A DNA stretch of 64,000 nucleotides from Branchiostoma floridae (Eukaryota > Chordata > Leptocardii > Amphioxiformes > Branchiostomatidae), in assembly GCF_000003815.2 (NCBI RefSeq), contig NC_049995.1, positions 3,028,788 through 3,092,787 of the forward strand. Direction: 5' to 3'. Within the stretch, counting starts at the first letter, position 1. Every line of letters starts with the position of its first letter. The position numbers and the translations under genes are program-made. This document shows positions 42,101 through 54,100 of the stretch, one piece after another. The notes beneath the pieces are model-generated. The model saw only the letters and a list, made by a program, of their open reading frames with translations, had not been told where the DNA came from and did not search any database.

Positions 42101-45100
42101 TGAAATGATCAACTGTGGGACACTCAGCATAATTTTTCAGTAATTTTTATTTTCTCTTTATCTCCACCAATCAGAGGACAGCAAGCAAGGCTGTAGTGGA
42201 GCTGGAGAAGAACTGCATGCTGGGAGCTGGTTTCCTGCTGCAGGTTGGGCTGGCGGAGATCCACGTACCCAGGATGTGGGCGGAGCGGCACCCTGACAAG
42301 GACAGCCAGGTTGGTTTGTTTGTTTGTTTGTTTCAGGGCTCTAGCCAGCTCGAAATTTATTTCCGTCAGCCAATTCCCATTGTCGCAAAAACACTATCCC
42401 AGGAGTTAGAGAGAATGAACTGAGACCTTGAAAAACGGGTTTTTAATGAGATAATTGTATGCGAAAGGGCACCGATACACTTTGTCAACAATAATAGCAA
42501 TAGCTAAACAAACAGTTTGTGGCTTTTACAGCCGTGGACGGCGTCCCCAAGCCGCCTGTAGCTTCCACCAAGGATTTTTGGTTTTAAAATTTCAAACGCA
42601 GCAAATTTCCGTCAACTGACAGAAAAACAGATGCTGGCTAGAGCCCTGGTTTGTTTGAACTTTGTTTATTTATGAAAGCTCAAACTTTCCTGCAGGCTGC
42701 TTTTCATTGAGGTCATGAGAGAAGAGACAAGGGTCAGACTAAGTGTATAACAGAGATACAATGCAGTTCACACAGTTGGTGCATGGATACTGATGATATG
42801 CATTCTTTGATTAATATCATCATATAGCAGCATATCAGTTGATGATACTCTTTCCTCTTTTTATCTAAGGGACTGAAAAAGTAACAAAGTTGGGTTCAAG
42901 GCTTGAAGTATGCCATCTCTTTTTTTAAACCCTCTTCATACACAGGACTGCGAGGGTCAACAAGTTATACTAAGTCTTATGTGGGGGTGATGTCTGCTAC
43001 ATGTATCTCTAATGATTTTATTAAAAAAAAATCTATTCATACACAGGCCTGTATGCTGACCTTCTACCCAGAATTCCAAGCAGAGGTCATGCAGGGTCAT
43101 GAGGTTATCCTCCTCTTGGACGGGTCCAACTCCATGCGGGGGTCGGCTCTGGAGGCAGCCAAGAAAGTCGCCCTGCTCTGTCTGTGCCATCTACCAAAGG
43201 AATGTAGCTTTAACGTTGTTGCCTTTGGCACAGGTTTGTTTTCAAATGATTTTCATTCTGGAAAAATGCTGACAATGTAATAAGAAATTAGTTAGGCAAC
43301 TGGGTAAATTCTCTAAAGTAGCCTGATTTCTTTAGTATCATCCTACCAGGATGTCTAATTTTCCTTAAAGTGTAGAAAGTCAATGATGTACTGTTCTGTT
43401 TGAATGTGTTCTATCTCCTTGTGCCTTTGATTTTATATGAGGATATTAAAGACCCCAGCACACTTGATGATAAGTAGTTAAAAGCATTCAAGGCAAATAC
43501 TGAAGCTGTACTGCCTATTAGACATTGAAGAAAGTATTGCCTCAATTATGCTTTATATTCTACCCATTTTGTTTACTTTTGCTGTAGAAAAACTGGATTA
43601 ACTGAATCTTAAACGTTTGATAGGATATTGTCATTATTCATGTCCTTGTAAGGTATTGTCAGTTATTGTGATGTAACTAGTTTTTCTTTATAAACTTTAC
43701 AAATTTCATTTTGTAGGATATGAGGAACTGTTTGCTGTGAGCCAGTCCAGAACCAAGTCCAATGTCTCCAAGGCTGAAACCTTTATCCAGGTATAGTCTT
43801 CAAGTCTTCATCTCATTGTTATTGAGCATATATTATAATGTAAGTGTTCCTCATGGTTTATTTGGCAAGAAAACGGTATATTGTTTCTTTTTGTTTGCTG
43901 TTCTAATGAAATCTTGTTTCATCTGTCCTTGGTGCTGATTGGCTGTTACATTGGTAGTCTTCTTCTAAATGTTTGAAATTATCTTATCTTGTTGCTGATT
44001 GGCTATGAAGCAGCCCCTCTTCAACTGACTGGGACTTAGGCAGTCTCTTTCAAGTCATTCTGTTTCATCTCTCCTTGGTGCTGATTGGCTATTACAGAGG
44101 TGGTCTCATTTCAAATCACTCTATTTCATCTTACATTGGTGCTGATTGGCTGGGACTTGAGGCAGTCTCTTTATAATGATTCTATTTTTTTCTTTCCTTG
44201 GTGCTGATTGGCTCTTTCCTTGGTGCTAATTGGCTGACGCATTGAGCAGTCTCATTCTAACTAATTTCATTACATCTTATCTGGGTACTGATTGGCATTT
44301 TATATGAGATTTCCCATCTAGCTGTTACTAAATATCAGAAGTGAACACAGCAATCCATACACCTTTAACTGTTTTTAGGTAAATTTCAGGAGTGATACAT
44401 TTTACATCGTATTAAGATGTTGAAATGGTACAAAACTGACCAATTTTCTGCAATTTTTCCCTCAGAATCTGAAAGCATCCAAGGGAAACACAGATGCATG
44501 GAGGCCCCTGCGTGGGTTCTTCCTGCTTCCGCCGTTGGGTAAAACGCGGAACGTGCTCCTCATCTCTGACGGACACGTGAACAACCCTGACCAGACTCTT
44601 AGCGACGTCCACCAGCACTACCAGGAGACAAGGGTCTTCAGCTGTGGGGTGGGGTAAGGACACATCTCACAAGATTTTGTGTACTTTTTCTTGAACATTG
44701 AACTTAAACAGTGAACCTTGACCCTTCAAGATTCAAGGTATAACAAACTGATCCTGACTGTCTGTAATAATTAGCATTTCAACCAATGACACTACTGGGA
44801 GACAAGGGTCTTCAGCTGTGGGGTGGGGTAAGGACACATCTCACAAGATTTTGCGAACTGAACTTCATTCTACTTTAAGATTTTGTTTACTTTTCCTTGA
44901 ACATTGAACCTTAACCTTGAACCTTGACCCTTCAAGATTCAAGGTATAACAAATTGATCCTGACTGTCCATCATAATTAGCAGTTCAACCAATGACACTA
45001 CTAGGAGACATGAGTCTTCATCTGTGGGGTGGGGATTTAGTGTACAGAACTTCATTCTACTGTTACTAAAAGACAAGTCAATGTGTAACAACAGTCTGAT

Positions 45101-48100
45101 CTTGGCTGTCCATCACAACTAGCAGTTCAACCAATGACAGGGTGGGGCCGCGTAGCACAGTGGTAGTGTATTCGGCCCGTGACCGAGAGGTCGCCGGTTC
45201 GAATCCGCCTGCCGTGTTGCCGGTCTTGTGCCCTTGGGAAAGGCACTTTACACGACTTTCCTCACTTTACTCAAGTGGAAATGAGTCGTCCCTCGGATAG
45301 GACGTTAAATGGAGGTCCCGTGTCTGGGGAGAGCAACACCACGGGCACGTAAAAGAACCCGCCACATGTGCGATGGTGCGATGTGGCGGATCAAACCATT
45401 CCGGCCAAAATGGGGTAGGGAATTTCCCGAGCAGCCTCGTAACCCCTGCTTTGCATATTGAGTCAGTGAAGTCAAGCTTGCTTAAGCTTGATGTTTCTGA
45501 CTTAGGGAGAAGAGATGCTGCTACAGTTATCACTATGGGCCGCTCTTCATCACCATGATGGTAACATCAGGCCCTACGAACATGATTTAGAAAGAAAAAA
45601 AAAAAAAAATCAGAAGTTTGACTAATGAGAGGAGGATTTTATTTTGTATTTCTACATTTTGGTCGAGGTGGATGGGACTATGAAATCATTCTACAGGATA
45701 CGATTTGGAGATTTCTTCCTGATGTTTTGTTTCTTTTGTTTCTTTCTTTTATTTATTGGTTTGGCTGTTTAGCACACACAGCCAGGGCTGCCCAACTAGC
45801 CTATGGAATATTACGAAGGGCTAGCCCTGTTTTTGAGTGACATCCATGTGAACTTGCAGAATGAGACGATGCTAGTTTGTGAAATGGAACTGGAAACATT
45901 GGTTGAACATGATGATGTCTGCAGAACTCATAAAGAAGATCGCAAAAATCAGTGGTCTTCCAACATAACTTCTGTATTCCTAATATTCAAAATGTAGCAA
46001 CAACGTAATAATTCTTGCTGCTCAAAATGTAGCAACAACGTAATAATTCTTGCTGCTCAAAATGTAGCAACAACGTAATAATTCTTGCTGCTCAAAATGT
46101 AGCAACAACGTAATAATTCTTGCTGCTCAAAATGTAGCAACAACGTAATAATTCTTGCTGCTCAAAATGTAGCAACAACGTAATAATTCTTGCTGCTCAA
46201 AATGTAGCAACAACGTAATAATTCTTGCTGCTCAAAATGTAGCAACAACGTAATAATTCTTGATGCTTGTTTTTAGGTCAACTTCCAACAAACATCTGCT
46301 GCGAGCCCTAGCCAGAGTGGGAGGGGGCGCTTTTGAGTATTTTGATGATAAAACCAAGTCTAAATGGGAAAAGAAGGTAGCATTTATTGTTTCTTTATGA
46401 ATGTTAAATCTAAATGTACAGATGTATGTAAATATATTCTCTTAATGTAGTGTTAATCTGTATACAATTATGTGTTCCTAAACTTTGTAGTTAGGAAAAT
46501 ATGTAACATCAACCCTCACAATTCTACTTTGTGCTATGATACCACCACATCAGGAAAACATTGTAATAGAGGCCTTCTCAAGATTGTTTCAAACACCTAA
46601 AGAGTGTGTGTGAGTGTGTGTGTGTATGTGTGTGAGTGTGTGTGTGTGTGTGCGTGTGCTTGTGTGTTTGCTATCTCAAAAATATCATCTCCAATATGTA
46701 TATTTGACATACATAACGTTACATAGATGTATCTAAAACCCTGTTACAATCCCAGGTGAAGTCTCAGCTGTGGAAAGCTGCCCAGCCGGGCCTGACGTCC
46801 GTGTCAGTTGATTGGCAGCAGTGGGATGATGATGCCCCGCCTCCTGTCCAAGCCCCCAATCAGATCGTCTCTCTCTTCAACGGCTCTCGTCAAGTGGTGT
46901 ATGGCTACGTCCCACACTGCACTCAGGTCAAAGCATTTCAATATACATGTAGTATCTCTGTAAAATCTAAACTTTAAGACTCCTGTATTCAAATTTGTAC
47001 CAGGTCCTAGGAAATCAAAGATTTCTTTTGCACAACTAGAATGTCTATTACGTGCTGACGTTTCCATGTCTGTCAGACAACTTCCTATGTTCTGCCAACC
47101 TGATGAAACTATTTTTGGAAGATGTACTAGGTCCCAATGTGGTGCTCTTTTGGTTTATTCACAATATCCATACTCATTAGATTGAATACCTTGTGGTAGT
47201 GAAAGACTTCCTTTTAGTAGATAGGATGTAAAGACAAATTTGAATAATGTAATGAATGAATTATTACCTTTATTGTACATCCGTGCCCTATTGAGCTAAG
47301 TACAGTCGTACAAATACAAATCTCATGTCCATCGCTTGTAAGACTGTAAAAATAAAAATTCCCTCTTACTCTCCACTATTTGCTTGTGGGATGAGATGCC
47401 CTCAGATGTCGAAGCCAAAGACACTCTGCAGTCAGTCTTGACTTATCAAGCTAATCTAAAACGTGGCTAACAATTCTAAGATGAATAGATTTGATTGTTT
47501 TCCTTTATTCCAGGCCACCCTGAAGGCTGTCATCAACAACCGGGAAATCAGCACCATGGTCTCCACCACTGAACTCAGCATCACCACAGGCAAGGTGGGG
47601 CAGGTTTTTGGCTACACCTCAGGGGTGGAGGCCACATTTCTTTTTAATAGCTTGGGTTATTTCCTGTAACCAGGTTATTAGCGCTACTTCAACTTTATCC
47701 ATGGGGTAACCTATATCTGTTGTTTTAAAAGTGAAGTATTAAGGATATCGGGTCAATGGATTGTGGTTTCAAATTTCAAATGCAGATTGAAACTACCATA
47801 CGTCAACTTGATATCCCTGAATTATCTATTGTTGCAAAACAACAGAATCAGATATTAAGCTATATTATAGGTTACCGCGCAGATAAAGATGAACTGGCGT
47901 TATATTTTTTAGCATTTTAATTTGTTTGTTGATTGTTTATTTAAGGATTCAGATCTATACTTAACATATCATGAGCAAAAGAGAAAAAAAGCAACAGCTG
48001 AAGTGACAACACAGAATAAGAACAGTCATACAACATTTTGGCGACTGTCTGTCACCTTCCTCAGAGCAATTCTGAGGGCTACTACAGGCTACTTTTGTGG

Positions 48101-51100
48101 CGAAGGTGTCGCTGCAAGCAATGCACGTTAGGAACTATGACAGCCATTAATGCGTTCCCAAATATAACGTATTGATGACAATGATTGTTGTCATATATAA
48201 AATGACAGATGCTGACAGTCAGTAGTTCCTGGTTGTGAATAAAAGAAATGTTACATTATAATAGTGATTTTCCAACCTGACTAAATGGTTCAAAGGACTA
48301 ACCACACAGTTTTGTCCCAGATCCTGCACCAGCTGACGGCCCGTGCTGTCATCAGAGACTGGGAGGACGGAACCCTGCACTCAGACAGGATGCACCATGA
48401 GGTCAGTGTGTTTCAAATCCTGACATTGAGAATCAGTGTGGTATTCCTCATGTCATGTGTGGCTGTGCTTGGTGGTTGTCTTTTTAGTACCGTAGCACAG
48501 TTTTCGTTGCTCATTTGTACATTCTGCGGTCATGATCTTCTAATGGTTGATAGGTCTTTGGCTCATGAAAAAGTGGTATAATTTTGGGCCCTCTGGCAGC
48601 TTTTTTTAAACTGTAGGAGGCGATGTTCGAAAAAAAGAGTAAGGCAGGTAGGGGTTGACGGATTGTCACAATTTTTGCTATGTAGATGGCTTAAGAGATA
48701 ATTGACATACTTAGTTGGCTTGTGAAAAAGTGGTATAGTTTGGGGCTCTTTGGCAGATTTATTTGTAACTGCAGGAGCAGGATCTTCATGAATTTTGGTT
48801 GAAAAAACTTTGTAGATGGCTTTAGAGATAATTGACATGCTTATCTTCCTCTCTTTCTCCAGACCAAGAAAATGGGGCTGAAGCCATACATTATTGACCT
48901 TAGTAAGGAGTACTCCATCGTCACACAGTTCACCAGCTTTGTAGCTGTGGAGAAGAGGGAAAAGGTGAGAAAGATTTTGGTGACACCAAGGGAACAGTAC
49001 TTGTACTTGTAACTGTAAGTCTGGAAATAACTCATAAGCCAGAGCGAAAAAAAAAATCCATGAAAACAAAAATTCTGCCAAACCACAGGACTAAACATCC
49101 AGACCATTTTTTCCCGGCTTGGTTTGTCTTATGGTCCACATCCAGTAAACCTGTAAGATACAATCATCACCATTTCAATAAGTATTTATTCATTTATTGC
49201 TATTCTTGTTCAAAGAGGGGAACCCCCTGACCATGTGCCCCCTTACCCTGAGGAGCGGATCCTCTGACAGTTATAAAATTCTGATTAACCAGGGGTGGTT
49301 TAAGGACAAACGTGGGCATAGTTTGTTTGTTTTTTGAGAAAAGGGGAAAATCAACACACTCACGGATGTTATTCATAGAATTAAGTCAGTGTGGCCTATG
49401 ACATAATGATTGTTTGATGCAGGATGAAGACCTGACAACCGGTGAAGGTCCAAGTATTGCAGAACTGGTGGAAAAGGAGAGTGTGGACATCTTATCCTAC
49501 ATGGGGTGGGAGAGGGACAAAGGGGAAGAGGAGGCAGAGGTGTGTATTGTTGTATGAGGCATGGAAAATACTGAGGCATTGGAAAGACCATACAGACTTC
49601 ATTTTATATTCATACCTATAGATATCCATATATGTGTGTTTAACTGTACTGTAAGTAGTTGTTATACATGTAGACCTTACGAAAGTTGCTGTACTTTTGT
49701 GCAAAAGAACAATTTTGGCTTGCTTTAACGCTACACATTTTGCGACTTTTGAAATAACACGTAATAGGGTTTAACACTAGTTCTTTTTACCATGATGATG
49801 GTTATAGAGTATCACCTACTAGTTTGCTTTTTTGGTGTGAGAAGTAAGATTGTGATGGTATGTCGCATAGTATTTTTTATTCGATTTCTAGAATAAAGTG
49901 CTCGATGAAAAGATCAAAGAAAAGGCCATTGAACACAGTTTGGAGTTCTACACCACTGCAGTGGAGACTGCAAAAAGGGAGCTTCCCCCAACCCATCCAA
50001 CAGTGTTGCAGTCACAGCTCTCTGTGGCAATGTTTTATCACGACAAATTGAATATGCCGGAGAAGGCCTGCCTGGTTGCAAAGGCTGCCTTTGACGATGC
50101 GATCGCGGAGTTGGATACTCTGAGCGAGGAAAGTTACAAGGACTCGACCTTGATAATGCAGCAGTTGAGAGATAACTTGACCTTGTGGTCTGCTGAGGAT
50201 GGAGAAGAAGTCTTAGAGAAAAAAGCCAACGGAAAGAAAAAGGTCCTTATTGCTGAGTTGATAAGTATCACTAGTGTCACCCAAAGCTCACTTTGGCCAA
50301 TCAACCTTCTCGGATTAAGCCCATCTTACATACCCAACTATGGCCTCCCGACCTTCTGTGAACCATGGTCATGATTTAAAATTTAAAAGTCCCTGATACA
50401 CATAGCCAACCATGGCCTCCCAACCTTCTCCAGATCATGGTTGTGAGTTAAGCCCCTGTCACACACAGCCGACCATGGCCTCCCGACTTCTTCAGACCTT
50501 GTTTGGAAGTTAAGCCCCTGTCACACATAGCCAACCATGGCCTCCCAACCTTCTCCAGACCATGGTCAGGAGTTAAGCAAATACGGGCCTCCCAACCTTC
50601 TTCAAACCATGGTTGGGAGTTAAGCCCCTGTCACACATAGCCAACCGTGGCCTCACGACCTTCTCCAGACCATGGTTGGGAGTTAAGCCCCTGTCACACA
50701 TAGCCAACCGTGGCCTCACGACCTTCTCCAGACCATGGTTGGGAGTTAAGCTCATCTTACATAGTATTACCTGACCATGCCCCCCCAACCTTCTCCAGAC
50801 CATGGTTAGGAGTTAAGCCCCTGTCGTACATACCTGACCATGGCCTCCCGACTTCTTCAGACCTTGTTTGGGAGTTAAGCCCCTGTCACACATAGCCAAC
50901 CGTGGCCTCCCAACCTTCTCCAAACCATGGTTGGGAGTGAGGCCATCAGTAATTTGGACCAGGCCAAACGTGGGAAAGTCATATTCTTCTAAGAAGCAAT
51001 CAGATTGGTAAAATGGAATATGGTTGGTAGCAAGTCATTGAAAGGTCATGAATTTGTGACAGGGGATGTGACATACATAATTTTGTATGGAAATGGGAAT

Positions 51101-54100
51101 AGACCGACTGTTAAAACTAAGAGTAGATTATTTTCAAGACCAGAATCTTCAAATTGCCAATTGAATTTATTATAACTTTTCTATATTCATTGCTGTCAAC
51201 AGGTCATGCAAGAAGCTGAATATTTAATGGAAGGTAAGATGCCTTCATTTTTAATTTTTAATTTACATTTAGTTTAACCTTGTACAAAATGTATATATTT
51301 AGTTTAACATTGTATAGATTTGGAATTTGTTAAATTTGTTGATCATGAGACTTCAACCTCAAGCAACCCATTGAAATGTGCAGTGACCTTTAATATTTGT
51401 TTTTTGTATTTTTGTTTTCCAACTTCTAAGACATGGATCTGGGGATATATATGGAGATGGGAGGTGCTGGTAAAGACAAGTTATGTGCTGTTTCATCCAG
51501 CTCAGAGGAGAACGAATCTGATGACTCGTGGGGAACAGATTCAGACTCTCCAGTATATGAGTGTGGAGCAATGTATGAGGAAGGTAAGATACTAGATGGA
51601 AATCTTTAACAACGTATCTGCCCATCATTTCCAATCATCATCATCATATCTTGTCGCTCCATCTCCCAATCCAGCAGCAGGCTGCCTCATTGGCCTCTCT
51701 TACTTCAATGTCTGAGCAGTTTGGGCCGAGATCACAGTTTTGTAACAGATGTTGTATTGTTTGCAGCTCCTATATCCGCATGGACAAGCTATAGCTACAC
51801 TTGCAGATTTGCCCAATTCTATTTCCATTAACCTTGTACATGTTCTTCACTTGATCTAATTCGGTCTTGATGTTGCTTAAGACTGGAGATGGTTTGCTAG
51901 ACCTTAGTGGTTCACCTGAGTCAGGCTTGACTTACAGTGCATTATTTACTTTATTCTATTGTAAATGCCCACGGTTGTTTTATGTTCACAGTTTTCACTG
52001 TTACTTTACCACAATACGCAATCCACTAGGAACATTTTTCAGCAGCTATTATCATATAGCCAGGCACCGCGGACCAATCAGAAGGCCCTGTTCCACGTTG
52101 GTTATGACGCCGTAATACTTAGATTCCCGCCAGCCCGGCGTGTATCGCCCTTCTGATTGGTCAGAATGAATCGACACCGGTACCAGTGTCGATGCAAATC
52201 GACAAGGGTGCCGTTGTCGATTCATTCTAACCAATCAGAAGGAGCGATACACAAAGGATATGAAGGTATTGGCCAATCAAAAGGAGCGAAACATATTCCA
52301 GAGCAGAGGAAATAAGTACAGACTGCAAGAAGAGGGGAATGGCTCCTTCTGTTAACATTGATAATGTTTTGTTGTTCTAAAGAGCCAAAGACTACAATGT
52401 TTCGAATATTTTCTGTGCCAATTTTGGTTTCAAAATGCAATCTGTAATCTCCTTTTAAATGTATGTACCAAAGAACAAATTCGACAAAGGAATTCGCACG
52501 TATGGTACCACTTAGGGATCTATGCGTGACACAGGAGTTTGTAAGTTTGGGTAGGCTATATGATAATAACGTTAGTAACCCACCTGTTCCTCGGTGTACA
52601 TGGTGTCATAACGCCTGGTCCTTTGCTATAACCACCTCATAATAAGATTACTTCCCAAGAAAGGTTTAGATGGGACCACGCTAGATGATTGGCGCCCCAT
52701 AAGCCTACTCAACGTGGACTACAAAATTCTTAGTAAGGACATTGCGGTTAGAACCATTACTTCCTCATATTATACACGAAGATCAAACAGGTTTCATCAA
52801 AGGCCGGTATATTGGGGAAAACATCAGACGTATTTGGGACAGTATAGAAGAGTGTGAAGAAAACAATAAACCAGGATTGCTAATGTTCCTAGACTTTAAA
52901 AAAGCATTTGATAGTATTGAAATAGCCTTCATTATTAAAGCACTTAAGACAGTAAATATTGGAGACGACTTTATTAGATGGATTACGTTATTATACAATG
53001 ATATACAAAGTTGCGTTATAAATAATGGCTATACTTCAACATGGTTCACAGTGCAGAGGGGAGTAAGACAGGGAGACCCTTTGTCCCCTACCTTATTTAT
53101 CATTGGGATAGAAATGCTAGCTGCAACAGTCAGGGCTGATACGAACATTAGAGGTATTGAAATACACAATACAACACATAAACTATCAATGTACGCTGAC
53201 GATATAACGTCATTGCTCGCAGATACAATATCTGCACAAAATCTGTTAGACACATTAAATGTATTTAAAAGATGTAGCGGCCTCGAATTAAATAAAAAAA
53301 AACGGAGGCCCTTTGGGTAGGAAATAATAGTAATAGAGAGGATCATCCGTTACCAGTTAAGTGGCCTGAGTGCCCCATCAAGGCTCTTGGCGCTCACTTC
53401 GGATCCGACCGAGATAAGTGTTACAAAGAAGACTTTGAAAACAATTATACGAAAATGGTGAAGGCTTGTAATATATGGAAACAGAGAAACCTAACTTTAA
53501 TAGGACGGATTTTGATTGTAAAGACTATTGGTATCTCAAAGTTAATATACATATGCTCAATCTTGTACGCTCCTCCCCATTTCTTAAAACAAGTAAATGA
53601 CTATATTTTCAGATACATATGGCGAGAGAAACCACCAAAAGTAAAAATGAAAACTTTGATTGGCGAGAAATGCCAGGGCGGATTGAAAATGATGGATTTT
53701 ACTTTAATGAATAAAGCCTTAAAGGCGATGTGGGTAAAAAGAATCGTAACAGATACTCGTAAGGAAAAAGAATACTTGTTTAAAAAATGGGGAGGTTTCC
53801 TCATATTCCAGTGTAATTATTCTACAAAGTTGTTAGACACTTCTCACCTGCCAATGTTTTATAAAGATGTTCTAACTGCATGGGAGGAAGTAACTAATTA
53901 CGAACCAGAGACACACAGACAAATTTGTTCACAGGTACTATGGAATAATAGATTTATTATAGTAGAGGATGCTACATTATGTTACAAACTCTGGATTGAT
54001 GCCGGCATTATTTATCTGAATGACTTGCTGTATGACGATGGAACATTTATTACTAATGAAGATTTACACAATCTGTATGGTTTGGATATGGACTCGTATC

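Noticed and set aside
45153-45206. tRNA gene suggested by A and B boxes
   Set aside because: No cloverleaf could be completed, and the same body recurs at 16553 with an A tail here, so it is a SINE.
45991-46265. CRISPR-like array of 35-mers
   Set aside because: Direct tandem repeat without spacers in a eukaryotic intron.
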